Position numbers and translations under genes: made by a program. Below are positions 8,373 to 18,034 of a DNA stretch of 64,000 nt, piece after piece. Origin of the DNA: Brucella tritici (GTDB taxonomy: Bacteria > Pseudomonadota > Alphaproteobacteria > Rhizobiales > Rhizobiaceae). How positions within the stretch are numbered: position 1 is the stretch's first letter; each line of letters starts with the position of its first letter. The notes beneath the pieces are model-generated. The model saw only the letters and a program-made list of their open reading frames with translations. It was not told the DNA's origin and made no database searches. The DNA is taken from the NCBI RefSeq assembly GCF_008932295.1, contig NZ_WBWA01000008.1, forward strand, positions 143,884 through 207,883. Reading direction: 5' to 3'.

Positions 8373-9812
8373 ATGGGTTTGCTTGGAATACTGCTCGGAC
8401 TAGCTCTACTCATGTGGTTTGCCTATCGCGGCTGGAGTGTGCTTCTGCTTTCTCCTGTCGCAGCACTGCTCGCCGCGCTTATTTCCGGTGAACCTCTTCT
8501 GGCGAACTGGACATCGACCTTCATGGGCGGGACAGCCAGTTTCGTAGGCCGATGGTTTCCACTTTTTCTGCTTGGCGGTATTTTTGGCAAGCTGATGGAC
8601 GATAGTGGCTCCATCACGTCCATCGCACGATATCTGACGGAGAAACTGGGCGTAAAGCGCACCATGCTTTCCGTCGTGCTCGCATCTGCCGTCGTCACTT
8701 ATGGCGGCGTGAGCGTCTTCGTTGCCTTCTTCGTTCTGGTGCCGATGGCGCGTGAGATGTTCAAGGTTGCCAACATACCGGCGCGGCTGATGCCAGCCGC
8801 CATAGGGCTTGGCGCTTTCACCTTCACCATGTCGGCAATGCCGGGCACACCCTCGACAAACAACGCCATTCCGATGCCCTATTTCGAAACCACGACTTTC
8901 GCGGCACCGGGGCTTGGGATTATCGCCTCCATCATCACGCTTGCCTTCGGCATGTGGTGGCTGCAGCGCGCCGAAGCCAAGGCACGAACTGCGGGCGAAA
9001 ACTATGTCGATGACACTGGCGATCTCGAAATTACGGAAAAAGTCAGAGAACAATCGACACTCTCCGGTGACTTCGACCCGGCTGAATTCGAACACGGTGC
9101 GCGCACCGACAACCAGCCTCCGTTTTTCTTTGCGGTTCTTCCCCTGCTTGTCGTCATCGTGGTCAATTTCCTGATGGCGCTCATCATCCTGCCCCGCATC
9201 GACTTCTCGTTTCTGGAACAGGAGCCATGGGGAATCGACGTCGGTTCATCGATTGGCCTATGGGCGGTTCTCATCGCACTGGCAGCGGCTATCCTGACCC
9301 TGATAGCGGTCAATTTCGGGAGGCTGCGGGCAATCCGGGAAAGCCTCGACGCAGGCGCCAATTCCTCAGTTCTCCCGATCCTCACCATAGCAAGCCTCGT
9401 CGGCTTCGGCGCGGTCGTGGCGGCGATGCCTGCTTTTGCCGTGGTTCGTGACGCAGTGCTTGAAGTACCGGGTGGCCCGCTTGTGTCGCTGGTCGTCGCC
9501 ATGAACGCGCTCGCAGCCCTTACCGGAACGGCATCCGGCGGCATGGCCATCGCGCTCAATGCGCTGGGCGAGGAATATATGCGGCTTGCCATTCAATACG
9601 GGATCAATCCCGAACTCATGCACCGTTTGACTGTCATCAGCGCCGGTACGCTGGACGCGCTGCCGCATAATGGAACGGTGCTGCTACTTCTACAGATCAG
9701 CAAGCAGACCCACGCATCGAGCTATTTCGACATGGTCATGACCGTAATTGTCGGTGTGATCATATCGCTCGTCGCGGTTTTCGTGCTGGGATCAATGTTT
9801 GGTTCCTTCTGA
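8373..9812 (+). CDS. GntP-family permease
   Basis: 479 residues, about twelve membrane helices. The start (GLLGILLGLALLMWFAYRG), the SAMPGTPSTNNAIPMPYF loop and the C-terminal GTLDALPHNGTVL fit the gluconate:H+ symporter (GntP) superfamily. Such carriers take up gluconate or other small hydroxy/keto acids with protons. An acidic loop around residues 205-245 separates the two halves. AGGGG lies 10 bases before the ATG. The next plus-strand gene (hupE/ureJ) starts 31 bases after it, so it may share a transcript with urease accessory genes, although no link between this carrier and urease is known. Confidence 0.8.
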   Translation: MGLLGILLGLALLMWFAYRGWSVLLLSPVAALLAALISGEPLLANWTSTFMGGTASFVGRWFPLFLLGGIFGKLMDDSGSITSIARYLTEKLGVKRTMLSVVLASAVVTYGGVSVFVAFFVLVPMAREMFKVANIPARLMPAAIGLGAFTFTMSAMPGTPSTNNAIPMPYFETTTFAAPGLGIIASIITLAFGMWWLQRAEAKARTAGENYVDDTGDLEITEKVREQSTLSGDFDPAEFEHGARTDNQPPFFFAVLPLLVVIVVNFLMALIILPRIDFSFLEQEPWGIDVGSSIGLWAVLIALAAAILTLIAVNFGRLRAIRESLDAGANSSVLPILTIASLVGFGAVVAAMPAFAVVRDAVLEVPGGPLVSLVVAMNALAALTGTASGGMAIALNALGEEYMRLAIQYGINPELMHRLTVISAGTLDALPHNGTVLLLLQISKQTHASSYFDMVMTVIVGVIISLVAVFVLGSMFGSF

Positions 9813-9843
9813 GCATGGCCATTGTTGTTGAAAGGAAGTTGAA

Positions 9844-10431
9844 ATGAAAAGGACTTCTCTCCTGATTGCCGTCCTGCTCTCTTTGATGGCAAGCCCTGCA
9901 TTCGCTCATCTCAACCCCGCAGAACATGGTTCGTTCGCCGCCGGGTTTACGCATCCCCTCTCGGGCGCTGACCATATACTTGCAATGGTCGCCGTCGGTC
10001 TCTGGGCGTCAATGCTTGGCGGACGTGCGCTCGTCATCGTGCCGCTAAGCTTTGTGGGTGTCATGCTCCTGGGCTTCGTGGCAGCGCTTGGCGGCGTATC
10101 CCTCCCCTTTGTCGAACCGGTCATCCTTGCATCGGTGATTGTGCTTGGCCTCCTCGTCGCCATGGCATTCCGCGCATCAACCCTGACCGCAGCACTTATC
10201 GTTGGGTTCTTTGCATTCTTCCATGGCTATGCTCATGGCGGAGAAATCGGCAGCGCTGCGTTTCTTTCCTATGGTGCCGGTTTTGCTCTTGCGACAGCAT
10301 TGCTCCACGCGGCAGGCATCGGTGTCGGTCTTGCAGCGGGCCGTATGCTGCAGGGACGCACGGGACAGATAGTGATGCGGATAGCTGGCGGATTTGCCGC
10401 CCTTAGCGGACTCTACCTGATGGCCGGGTGA
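9844..10431 (+). CDS. ureJ: HupE/UreJ family protein, probable nickel permease
   Basis: 195 residues. A signal-like N-terminus ending SPAFA precedes HLNPAEHG and HPLSGADHILAM, the His/Asp motif typical of HupE/UreJ; FFHGYAHGGE is the second histidine cluster. About six helices. HupE/UreJ proteins are thought to bring Ni2+ or Co2+ across the inner membrane for hydrogenase or urease. An SD (AAAGGAAG) lies 5-8 bases upstream. It sits directly before ureF and opposite the urease structural genes, which favours a urease-nickel role. Confidence 0.85.
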   Translation: MKRTSLLIAVLLSLMASPAFAHLNPAEHGSFAAGFTHPLSGADHILAMVAVGLWASMLGGRALVIVPLSFVGVMLLGFVAALGGVSLPFVEPVILASVIVLGLLVAMAFRASTLTAALIVGFFAFFHGYAHGGEIGSAAFLSYGAGFALATALLHAAGIGVGLAAGRMLQGRTGQIVMRIAGGFAALSGLYLMAG

Positions 10432-10507
10432 TGTGAGCATCATCTTGCTGGATCATTCGAAGAGACACGCTGAAGCTGATATTGAAAATGACGGGTCGGG
10501 GCCGGAA

Positions 10508-11191
10508 ATGCCTATGCATTCTCCGGCACTTCCCCTGCTGCATCTCATGCGGCTTGTCAGCCCCAGCCAGCCAGTCGGCGCATTTTCCTATTCGCGCGGC
10601 CTCGAATGGGCCGTCCATGCGGAAACGGTGACGAACGAGGAAAGTTGTGCCGGATGGGTGTTCGGCCTTCTGGAACACAGCTACGCCGCGCTAGATGGCG
10701 CGATTTTCTGGCGCATGATCGCGGCATTGAGGCGAAATGACGATGCAGAATTTTGCCGCCTGAATGACTGGCTTGGAGCAAGCCGTGAAAGCAGCGAGCT
10801 TGAGCTTGAAGATCGCCGCATGGGTGAATCCTTGCTCACGTTACTGTCGGAACTTGGTGTCGAGCAGGCACGCAGCTTCGCGTTGGAACAGCGAGCCACC
10901 TATCCTGCAGCCTTCGCCATTGCAGCATGTCATTGGAATATCGAGCCTGTCGATGCGCTGCGCGGTCTCATGTGGAGTGTGGTTGAAAGCCAGATCATGG
11001 CTGCAATCCGTCTCATCCCCCTCGGCCACACAGCAGGCCAGAGGATACTTATCGCCGGAGCGGCGAAGATCGAGCGGGCCGCCGAAAAGGCCCGGACGCT
11101 GGATGACGACGAAATCGGCAACACAGCTCCCGCACTGGCCATGGCCAGTGCCTGGCACGAAACACAATATAGCCGCCTATTCCGGTCGTGA
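10508..11191 (+). CDS. ureF: Urease accessory protein UreF
   Basis: 227 residues from the chosen start. LMRLVSPSQPVGAFSYSRGLEWAV is the UreF signature (LSSPALPVGxFSYSxGLE type), and the all-helical body ends in AWHETQYSRLFRS, as usual. UreF joins UreD and UreG to load nickel and CO2 into the urease active site. A GTG at 10433 would add 25 residues; ATG at 10508 gives the normal family length and has GGGGCCGGAA upstream. The last 15 bases overlap the tail of the urea transporter gene on the other strand. It is separated from ureDABC by strand, and ureE and ureG are not in the window. Confidence 0.9.
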   Translation: MPMHSPALPLLHLMRLVSPSQPVGAFSYSRGLEWAVHAETVTNEESCAGWVFGLLEHSYAALDGAIFWRMIAALRRNDDAEFCRLNDWLGASRESSELELEDRRMGESLLTLLSELGVEQARSFALEQRATYPAAFAIAACHWNIEPVDALRGLMWSVVESQIMAAIRLIPLGHTAGQRILIAGAAKIERAAEKARTLDDDEIGNTAPALAMASAWHETQYSRLFRS

Positions 11192-12220
11192 GCGAAGCGA
11201 TTCACGGTATCGCTTGAGATTGTCCTCCGCCGAAGTCGCATCGGCCGGAGCGACTGGCACCAGCGCCTTGAAAGCATACTGACCGATCAGCATGACCCAG
11301 GTGACGAGCACGAATGTCGAGGTCAGCACCGGCATTCCAATCGGTTTCAGGAATATGGCGACCGAAGCCCACAACCATGTCGCCACGATAGCGCCGAAGA
11401 TAGCGTAAAGAAAACTGCTCCAGCTAAAAACAAGGAAGAAGCCGCCAAGCGCAATCGCCGTCAAGGCCGCGTTATAGCCGAAAAGCCCATCGCGAATGGC
11501 GCCTTCCGGACCACCGAATGCGGCGGCAACCACTGCGCCGGTTACCGCTCCCAGAAGGCCCATAAGAGCGCTTATTCGCGAATGGATCGCGATACCGGCA
11601 AGGATGATGTAACCCGTGATCCAGTTATCCTGAAAGAATATCTGCCCGATGGCAGTACCGATCCCCATATACCAGGTCGGAAGCACATAAGGGACAGCAT
11701 AGGAAAACTGTTCCGGCGAAACCGGCTTTGCCATCGGACCGGCATCTATAGCGTCGAACTTGAGTATCGCGAACAGAAAGAGCCAGCCGACCAGAACGAA
11801 TGGCATTGTCAGCGGCGCGACCTTGTGCGGCCCCAGCAACGTGGCGATGCTGGCGAAAGCCATGGTGGAGAAACCAGCGCCACAGATGAGATAGATCGTC
11901 ATGGCAGGCGACGGCAGGGCGCCGCTGCGGAAATCCGCACTGGTGAAGGCAATCAGCGCAAGGGCAACCAGAGCGCCGTTGAATCCGAACAGGCCATCCC
12001 GGATCAGCCCCTTGTCAGCCTTGAGGACGATTGCCGTCAGCGTGCTGGCAACAACGCCAAGCACGCAGATAAAGGCATAGATCCAGGAATTGACCAGAAT
12101 GGCGAACAAAATGACCAGCCCCGACAGAGGGTTGTTCTGGAACACCACCTGCCCGATACCGCGCAGCGTCCAGTCGACAAACCCCAGAGAAGGATGATCC
12201 TGCAAGGCATTGAGCTGCAT
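11177..12220 (-). CDS. Urea transporter (UT family)
   Basis: 347 residues, two similar halves of hydrophobic helices. The duplicated loops DGLFGFNGALVALAL and DGLFGYNAALTAIAL, together with QVVFQNNPLSG and QIFFQDNWITG, are the internal repeats of the urea channel family. It should let urea into the cell for the urease encoded just upstream. The start at 12220 is chosen because GAAGGGG lies about 9 bases upstream; a longer reading to 12271 would translate a repeat element. It is the last gene of the ureDABC operon and converges on ureF. Confidence 0.9.
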   Translation of the reverse strand: MQLNALQDHPSLGFVDWTLRGIGQVVFQNNPLSGLVILFAILVNSWIYAFICVLGVVASTLTAIVLKADKGLIRDGLFGFNGALVALALIAFTSADFRSGALPSPAMTIYLICGAGFSTMAFASIATLLGPHKVAPLTMPFVLVGWLFLFAILKFDAIDAGPMAKPVSPEQFSYAVPYVLPTWYMGIGTAIGQIFFQDNWITGYIILAGIAIHSRISALMGLLGAVTGAVVAAAFGGPEGAIRDGLFGYNAALTAIALGGFFLVFSWSSFLYAIFGAIVATWLWASVAIFLKPIGMPVLTSTFVLVTWVMLIGQYAFKALVPVAPADATSAEDNLKRYRESLRSRPE

Positions 12221-12242
12221 GAACGTTACCCCTTCTTCGCCG

Positions 12243-12277
12243 TTTAAGCGGTTCTCACTTTCGGGAGACATGCTCTA
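12243..12277. repeat. Partial rhizobial-type intergenic repeat between ureC and the urea transporter gene
   Basis: The stretch containing CACTTTCGGGAGACATGCTC followed by TAGA matches the right part of the element at 21738-21884 (CACTTTCGGGAGACATGCCC, TAGA). Its CTAG end contains the TAG stop codon of ureC (12275-12277). Confidence 0.7.
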
Positions 12278-13978
12278 GAACAGAAAATAGCGCTGCGCCA
12301 TCGGCAGGACATCAGCCGGTTCGCACGTGATCAGTTCGCCATCCACCCGCACCTGATAGCTCTGCGGATCGACCTCCAGCTTGGGCGTCAGACCGTTATG
12401 GATCATGTCCTTCTTGCGAATCGTCCGGATGCCCTTCACCGCAACCAGTTGCTTACTGAGTTTCAGCTTCTCGCCGATGCCATCATCCAGCGCCGCTTTC
12501 GAGACGAAGGTGACGCCGGTGGAACCAAGCGCTCGTCCCAATACCCCATACATTGGCCGATAATGAACCGGCTGGGGCGTTGAAATTGATGCGTTCGGGT
12601 CGCCCATTGGTGCAATCGCAATCATGCCGCCGATCATGACGAGGCTTGGCTTCACGCCGAAAAATTCCGGCTTCCACAACACCAGATCGGCCCGTTTTCC
12701 GACTTCCACTGAGCCGATCTCATGGGCAAACCCATGCGTAATTGCGGGATTGATCGTATATTTGGCAACATAACGTTTAGCGCGGAAATTGTCATTCCGG
12801 CTGCTGTCCTGACTCAGCGGACCACGCTGCACCTTCATCTTGTGAGCGGTTTGCCAGCACCGCAGCGTCGTTTCACCGATGCGGCCCATCGCCTGAGAAT
12901 CCGAGGACATCATCGAAAACACGCCGAGATCGTGGAGAATATCTTCGGCGGCGATGGTTTCACGCCGGATGCGGGATTCCGCGAATGCCACATCCTCGGG
13001 AATTTTCGGGCTGAGATGGTGGCAGACCATCAGCATATCGAGATGTTCATCGACTGTGTTGATGGTGTAGGGACGGGTCGGATTGGTCGAGGACGGCAGG
13101 ATATTTTCTTCGCCCGCCGCCGTAATGATATCCGGCGCATGCCCGCCACCGGCGCCTTCCGTGTGGAAACTGTGGATGGTCCGCCCCTTCATGGCAGCAA
13201 AGGTGTCCTTGACGAACCCACTCTCGTTCAGCGTATCCGTATGGATAGCCACCTGAATGTCTTCCTCATCGGCGACGTTCAGGCAATTATCGATGGCGGC
13301 GGGTGTGGTTCCCCAGTCTTCATGCAGTTTCAGGCCGACAGCACCGGCCCTGATCTGCTCACGGAGCGGTTCGGGCTTGCTTGCATTACCCTTGCCGAGC
13401 AGTCCCACATTGATTGGAAGTGCTTCGACAGCCTCAAGCATACGATGGATGGCCCAAGGCCCCGGTGTAACCGTGGTTGCGAGCGTGCCAACCGTCGGCC
13501 CCGTTCCGCCGCCAACCAAAGTCGTTGTACCGCTGGCCAAGGCTTCTTCGGCCTGTTGCGGCGCGATGAAGTGAATATGTGTGTCGATACCGCCAGCGGT
13601 GAGAATCTTGCCCTCACCCGCGATCACATCGGTCGCAGGTCCGACGACGATATTGACGCCGGGCTGAATATCAGGATTACCGGCCTTGCCGATCCCCGAA
13701 ATACGGCCATCCTTGATACCGACATCGGCTTTGATGATGCCCCAATAGTCCAGAATGATGACATTGGTGATGACCAGATCGGCGGTTTCGGACGAGGATC
13801 GTTGCCCCTGCCCCATACCGTCGCGGATGACCTTGCCGCCGCCGAAGGTTACTTCCTCGCCGTAGATACAGCGGTCTTCCTCAACCTCGATGATGAGCTC
13901 GGTATCTGCCAGACGCAGACGGTCACCCTTGGTTGGGCCATACAGTTCGGCATAGGCCTGTCTTGAGATCCTTCCCAT
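12275..13978 (-). CDS. ureC: Urease alpha subunit UreC
   Basis: 567 residues, full length. The nickel site is complete: THIHFI (two His), GLKLHEDWG (Lys that is carbamylated to bridge both nickels), [12 protein letters not shown] and [12 protein letters not shown] (further His ligands and the flap region), and SSDSQAMGR (Asp ligand). It hydrolyses urea to ammonia and carbamate in the cytoplasm. The C-terminus AQRYFLF is the normal urease end. AGGAGGG precedes the ATG, and ureB ends 10 bases upstream. Confidence 0.97.
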   Translation of the reverse strand: MGRISRQAYAELYGPTKGDRLRLADTELIIEVEEDRCIYGEEVTFGGGKVIRDGMGQGQRSSSETADLVITNVIILDYWGIIKADVGIKDGRISGIGKAGNPDIQPGVNIVVGPATDVIAGEGKILTAGGIDTHIHFIAPQQAEEALASGTTTLVGGGTGPTVGTLATTVTPGPWAIHRMLEAVEALPINVGLLGKGNASKPEPLREQIRAGAVGLKLHEDWGTTPAAIDNCLNVADEEDIQVAIHTDTLNESGFVKDTFAAMKGRTIHSFHTEGAGGGHAPDIITAAGEENILPSSTNPTRPYTINTVDEHLDMLMVCHHLSPKIPEDVAFAESRIRRETIAAEDILHDLGVFSMMSSDSQAMGRIGETTLRCWQTAHKMKVQRGPLSQDSSRNDNFRAKRYVAKYTINPAITHGFAHEIGSVEVGKRADLVLWKPEFFGVKPSLVMIGGMIAIAPMGDPNASISTPQPVHYRPMYGVLGRALGSTGVTFVSKAALDDGIGEKLKLSKQLVAVKGIRTIRKKDMIHNGLTPKLEVDPQSYQVRVDGELITCEPADVLPMAQRYFLF

Positions 13979-13987
13979 CTGTCCCTC

Positions 13988-14293
13988 CTAGAGTTTTCCG
14001 TCGATTTTTGCGTTGAAGCCATAGACTTCCCGGTCACCATCCAGTGCAACCAGTTCGACTTCACGGTCCTGCCCCGGCTCGAACCGTACCGCAGTTCCGG
14101 CCGGAATATTGAGCCGGAAACCTCTCGTCCGTTCGCGGTCGAAGGCAAGCGCCTCGTTCGTTTCATAGAAATGATAATGCGATCCAACCTGTATCGGCCT
14201 GTCGCCCGTGTTCTCCACGGCGATGGTGCGCGTTTCGCGACCGTTATTGAGGTCGATCGACCCGTCTTCGATGAAATATTCACCCGGTATCAT
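13988..14293 (-). CDS. ureB: Urease beta subunit UreB
   Basis: 101 residues: [34 protein letters not shown] and [18 protein letters not shown] are the standard UreB strands. It packs against UreC and UreA in the urease trimer. Translation should start at ATG 14291-14293, where AGGAGA is well placed; an in-frame GTG at 14311 lies within the upstream repeat element. Here gamma, beta and alpha are separate genes. Confidence 0.95.
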   Translation of the reverse strand: MIPGEYFIEDGSIDLNNGRETRTIAVENTGDRPIQVGSHYHFYETNEALAFDRERTRGFRLNIPAGTAVRFEPGQDREVELVALDGDREVYGFNAKIDGKL

Positions 14294-14310
14294 GATCGTC
14301 TCCTGAGGCA

Positions 14311-14397
14311 CATCCCGAAAACTGTGAAATGGTTTTCGGACAAGATGCGCGTAAAAACCAAAGCCAGAGCGTTTCCAATGATTCAGGAAATGCCCTA
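14311..14397. repeat. Rhizobial-type intergenic repeat between ureA and ureB
   Basis: Read on the minus strand it runs GGCATTTCCTGAATCATTGG, then AACGCTCTGGCTTTGGTTTT and CCGAAAACCATTTCACAGTT: the mosaic palindromic element seen also at 21738. Its edge coincides with the TAG stop codon of ureA (14395-14397). Confidence 0.75.
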
Positions 14398-14697
14398 CGG
14401 AATGGGGTTGTGAACGGTCACAAGCTTGGTGCCGTCCGGAAAGGTGGCTTCCACCTGAATGTCGTGGATCATTTCAGGCACGCCCTCCATCACCTCGTCA
14501 CGGGTGAGAAGCGTGGCTCCATAAGACATGAGTTCTGCAACCGTCTTGCCGTCGCGTGCTCCCTCCAGAATTTCGGCGGAGATATAAGCCACGACTTCCG
14601 GGTAGTTCAGTTTCAGCCCTCGGGCCTTGCGTCGCTCCGCAACCAGTGCTGCGGTGAAAATCAGAAGCTTGTCCTTTTCACGTGGCAATAGTTCCAT
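14395..14697 (-). CDS. ureA: Urease gamma subunit UreA
   Basis: 100 residues, exactly the family length. [36 protein letters not shown] and [21 protein letters not shown] are diagnostic, and it ends in the normal VTVHNPIP. It forms the small subunit of the cytoplasmic urease heterotrimer. GGAGAGG is placed before the ATG. 23 bases separate it from ureD; the ureA-ureB gap is about 100 bases because a repeat sits there. Confidence 0.96.
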   Translation of the reverse strand: MELLPREKDKLLIFTAALVAERRKARGLKLNYPEVVAYISAEILEGARDGKTVAELMSYGATLLTRDEVMEGVPEMIHDIQVEATFPDGTKLVTVHNPIP

Positions 14698-14720
14698 TTT
14701 TAGGCCCTCTCCAAAGTGAG

Positions 14721-15545
14721 TTATGTTGACCAGATGCGTGGCGCAGCAGCCGGTTTCCCCAGTCCGGTTTCGCGCAGAACTTCCCAGGCTTTTCGAAACA
14801 ATGTCTTGGCTTCCGACATGCGCCCGCCGAGGTAGCGGCAGACGATTACCCGCTCGAGCCGCGACACCGAGAACAGATTTCTGGCTGCATCGCCGACCGC
14901 TTCGCGAATAGCATGAAGCGCGCTTTCATCTGCCGGACCGGCATAAACCATCGTCGCGACAATCGGTTTTGCGCAGAAGGCAAAAGCGGCATTCATCGCC
15001 GGATCGGCGCCATAAAGGCGGAACTGCTCGAACCAGATCGGCTTTCCGTCCCTGAGTATTTCGACCCTTTGACGAACTTCTCCCTTGTCGAAACTTTCCT
15101 GGCAGGCCGGCCGTCCAAGACTGATAATGTCCCAGCCCAGATAGACCGCATCTCCACTCAGGAATACTTTCGTGCTTATGGAAGCCTTTGCGCCATCAAA
15201 TACGATTGTTTCCTGCGGGAGATATTCGCATATGCCGCCCTCGCCCACCTCGATCCTGGTCGTTTGGCTGCTACGGCCCCGCTCGCTGCGATAGAATTTG
15301 GTGGCACCCGGCGTCGTCAGGACTGCCTTGGCGCCGCGCCCCAAAAAGCAAGAAATATCAAGAACATCTTCACCAGCAACACCGCCCGGTGGATGAAGAA
15401 GATAGACATGCGCGCTGCCGTCTTTTTCAGGATAAAAGGGTTGTTGCACTGCAAGCGGCCCTACGTGGCGTCGCCGCATGAGCCGCGTCACTTCACGATT
15501 ATGCTCGAACTGCAGTTCAAGCTCGGCATGCCAACCCGCACTCAT
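14721..15545 (-). CDS. ureD: Urease accessory protein UreD
   Basis: 274 residues from ATG 15543-15545 ([14 protein letters not shown]). [25 protein letters not shown] and [12 protein letters not shown] are core UreD motifs. UreD binds apo-urease and, with UreF and UreG, forms the nickel-loading platform. It is the first gene of the minus-strand set ureD-ureA-ureB-ureC-urea transporter. A longer in-frame reading to 15668 adds an unlike extension and is not favoured. Confidence 0.93.
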   Translation of the reverse strand: MSAGWHAELELQFEHNREVTRLMRRRHVGPLAVQQPFYPEKDGSAHVYLLHPPGGVAGEDVLDISCFLGRGAKAVLTTPGATKFYRSERGRSSQTTRIEVGEGGICEYLPQETIVFDGAKASISTKVFLSGDAVYLGWDIISLGRPACQESFDKGEVRQRVEILRDGKPIWFEQFRLYGADPAMNAAFAFCAKPIVATMVYAGPADESALHAIREAVGDAARNLFSVSRLERVIVCRYLGGRMSEAKTLFRKAWEVLRETGLGKPAAAPRIWST

Positions 15546-15762
15546 TAGCGATTGCCACCTTTGCGTTCTCTGAGAACTACGATGCGTTATCGATACCGAA
15601 CAATAAAACCAAGGCAGGATGAAATATTCAGACAGACTAACTCGGCAAATCAACATAGACAAGTTCAAATAGAGACTTGGCTAATGTTCCCTTCACCTTG
15701 TTTCGATGCCAAGCCGGGAAAGAAGCTTATGCCGGTTATCCCCGACGGTTCATTGCGAAAGA

Positions 15763-15929
15763 CTAGCGGATTGAATTTGACGTTTGATACCCGCCCGATA
15801 TCAATCCCGTTTCTAACGTCAAATTCGAAAAATCCACTAGATTCATAAAGTTGCTAGTGGTCTTTTTGCTTCCGACATTTGCTCGGCGCTCATATCCGGA
15901 GGATGCAAATGTCGGAATCAGACCACTAG
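15763..15929. repeat. Two-hairpin CTAG-bounded palindromic repeat, copy B
   Basis: 167 bp of two hairpins. The first pairs GGATTGAATTTGACGTTT with AACGTCAAATTCG and AATCC (15763-15840); the second pairs GGTCTTTTTGCTTCCGACAT with ATGTCGGAATCAGACC (15854-15929). All four ends carry CTAG or close variants. A near-identical full copy is at 24405-24570, a lone second hairpin at 18335-18407, and a lone first hairpin in reverse at 24980-25057. The last base abuts the TAA stop of the hydrolase gene at 15930. The remainder of the gap up to ureD (15546-15762) shows no gene and should contain the ureD promoter. Confidence 0.85.
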
Positions 15930-17060
15930 TTAGCGCGAACTCAACCGGTCGATTACACGGGCTGGAAGATGAAGAGCCAGTGACGCCTGCTCGAACGTAC
16001 CCTGCCCAGCAGCCAGGAAAGTATCGTCCATGCCTGCATATTCGTCTGTAATAAGCCTACGAAGCAAATGACCTGAGCCCAGAAACTTGATCAGCGTATT
16101 TGAGCTCGCAAACAGACTGTGACCGCCGCTGTCGACCTGAGAAATATCAAGAACCTGAATATTCTTGTTCTGCAGGAAGGCGATATCAAATCCGCTGCCT
16201 ACCCGCGGCGCTCCTCCGGCCAGCCTGCGCGAAATATCCAGAGCCCGATCGCGCCGGGATACAACAATCGTGAATGGCTGCGGCAGGTAGTCGATATCAT
16301 CGACCTGCCCGCGGAAAAGATCGGGATCGAGATCAGGCGCCGCGAGCAATACCCCCTTGATACGTTTCAAAACGTCGGTGCGTTTATCGCCCGAAAGCGT
16401 TCGCAAGGCTTCCATGACGACGACGGCGCCCATTGAATGGCCGACAATAACGATGCCGTTGGCATTCGTCTGTGCTGCCAGTTCAAGTGTTTCCGCCAGT
16501 CCCCTGCGTGCGATGATCGCGCTGTCACGGTCGTAGAGATATCGTGTAAATGCAGCGGCAGACGCCCAGGAAAAATGAACCGGCACCGAAGAGACGTCAT
16601 AATCGTGGACGATCTGGGCATTACGGAAAAGTCCTTCGGCAAAATTATTGTTATAGCCGTGGACGAAAATGAATATTTCGTGCTTCGCTGCCGGGCGGCT
16701 CGCCAAACGTCGGTTCAGCTCTGCGATCATTGCCTGCCGGTCCCGTAGCGGGACATAGTTTGAGGCCATGAAATTCCTTCGAGGGTCAGGCTTCACCGAT
16801 GCAGTCTCGACATTTCCGGGACGGTGCATTTCGGGAATATGCACGTCAATTGTCGAGAAATTCAGCACATGAGACCTGTCGCGCGAATAGGCGATACTTG
16901 GATCGTCCACTCTCTCCCGCACTGTCGCAACCGTAAACGGAACCACCGCATCGGAATGGGCGCGATCAGCCACGTCCATTCCCAGGCCGGTGACAGCCCT
17001 GTTGCCGGCGCATCCTGCTGCAACAAGCAACACAAATGCGATGGTGAAAATCTGCTTCAA
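15930..17060 (-). CDS. Lipoprotein alpha/beta hydrolase (DUF900 family)
   Basis: 376 residues. The signal peptide ends in a lipobox (LVAAGC), so the protein is probably membrane-anchored. FIFVHGYNNNFAEGLFR, GHSMGAVVVMEAL (catalytic Ser in GxSxG), LAAPDLDPDLF and a late His (GGHSLF) match the DUF900 hydrolase pattern. The substrate is unknown; lipase or esterase activity is plausible. The stop codon TAA lies directly against a palindromic repeat. It appears to be a single-gene unit. Confidence 0.82.
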   Translation of the reverse strand: MKQIFTIAFVLLVAAGCAGNRAVTGLGMDVADRAHSDAVVPFTVATVRERVDDPSIAYSRDRSHVLNFSTIDVHIPEMHRPGNVETASVKPDPRRNFMASNYVPLRDRQAMIAELNRRLASRPAAKHEIFIFVHGYNNNFAEGLFRNAQIVHDYDVSSVPVHFSWASAAAFTRYLYDRDSAIIARRGLAETLELAAQTNANGIVIVGHSMGAVVVMEALRTLSGDKRTDVLKRIKGVLLAAPDLDPDLFRGQVDDIDYLPQPFTIVVSRRDRALDISRRLAGGAPRVGSGFDIAFLQNKNIQVLDISQVDSGGHSLFASSNTLIKFLGSGHLLRRLITDEYAGMDDTFLAAGQGTFEQASLALHLPARVIDRLSSR

Positions 17061-17143
17061 ATCATGCCCTCGTTCGAGAATCGAGACGTAGCGGCCACGT
17101 TGTGGCGATGGTCTCGCAATGTCGCTTCTCAGGCAACGCCATA

Positions 17144-17668
17144 CTATGAGGTTTTTGGCAATGTTCCTTCGAGCGCCTTCTTGAGACGCTGTTCTTGTTC
17201 GAGAGACAAGGATGTCTTCAAGACCCGTCCCCGCAGATCAGGGAAATCAGCCATAACCCTATCCCATTGGATCTTGCGCAGGAGGACGAACAAGGCCGAC
17301 GAATTTTCAGGAATCGTTTCGCCAAGCGACACGATGAATTTGTCATCAATCCCATAATCGGCGAGCGAACCTGACAGCGCCCCGGCGCCTGCCCCGACCG
17401 CGCCGCCAAGCGCCATACCGGCGAGCGGATTGAGGAAAATAAGCCCTACCAATCCGCCCCAGATCGCACCGGAAAGCAGCCCCGATCCGGCGCCCATGGC
17501 GGGCAGATTGTATTTCTGCTTGAGATGAACCTTGCCCTGTTCATCCCGGACCACAATCACCGCATCCTCCAGATCGACGAGATATTCCTTCTGAAGCTGG
17601 TTGAGCTTCAGAAGAACAGCATCCGCCTCTCCCACCGTATCAAATCCAATAACAACCAGCTCCGACAC
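17144..17668 (-). CDS. DUF1269 family membrane protein
   Basis: 174 residues. An N-terminal soluble part (residues 1-55, ELVVIGFDTVGEADAVLLKL) leads to a glycine-rich hydrophobic region (60-105, GLLSGAIWGGLVGLIFLNPL and GGAVGAGAGALSG) and a soluble C-terminal part. This is the DUF1269 layout, a family of unknown biochemical role often linked to stress. No partner can be named from the neighbours. Confidence 0.75.
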   Translation of the reverse strand: MSELVVIGFDTVGEADAVLLKLNQLQKEYLVDLEDAVIVVRDEQGKVHLKQKYNLPAMGAGSGLLSGAIWGGLVGLIFLNPLAGMALGGAVGAGAGALSGSLADYGIDDKFIVSLGETIPENSSALFVLLRKIQWDRVMADFPDLRGRVLKTSLSLEQEQRLKKALEGTLPKTS

Positions 17669-17716
17669 AGCGGTGCTCCTTTCCTCGAAAAATCCGAAAT
17701 AAAAACGGCTTGTGGA

Positions 17717-18034
17717 TCAGCGCCGCCATCTCACCGTGCGAACGTTGGTAATTCTGCCGTCTCGGGCCCGAACGGTAATATCGTAGGTTCTGCGAGACCG
17801 ATCTCCCCGGTAAAGAAAGTGACTGCCGCGGCAATCCAGGGCACGAACATTGCGAAAGCCGCGCGATCTCAGCAGCCTGGCGCCATCGGAACAGCGTATC
17901 CTGTGGCCGTTGTTGATACGCACACCGACGGTAACCGAATGACTTTGGCTGAAAGCGGGGACCGTCTCTGCAACGGTTCCAATCGTAAAGATGGCAGTGA
18001 ATGCAAGAATAGCGGCGACCGAATGCAGTTTCAT
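17717..18034 (-). CDS. Small secreted basic protein, unknown function
   Basis: 105 residues from ATG 18032-18034, which has TTGGAGGGG close upstream. A signal peptide of about 30 residues is followed by an Arg-rich mature part with two cysteines (IRCSDGARLLRSRGF, ALDCRG) and a C-terminal YDITVRARDGRI. Small proteins of this Cys-pair, Arg-rich pattern are common in Rhizobiales; I recognise no function. Probably periplasmic. Between it and the next gene lies a featureless stretch (18035-18334) with one TTGAC-N8-GTCAA inverted repeat at 18179-18196. Confidence 0.65.
   Translation of the reverse strand: MKLHSVAAILAFTAIFTIGTVAETVPAFSQSHSVTVGVRINNGHRIRCSDGARLLRSRGFRNVRALDCRGSHFLYRGDRSRRTYDITVRARDGRITNVRTVRWRR

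Noticed and set aside
12722..13966. 414-codon plus-strand open frame opposite ureC
   Set aside because: Antisense shadow of an intact ureC in GC-rich DNA.
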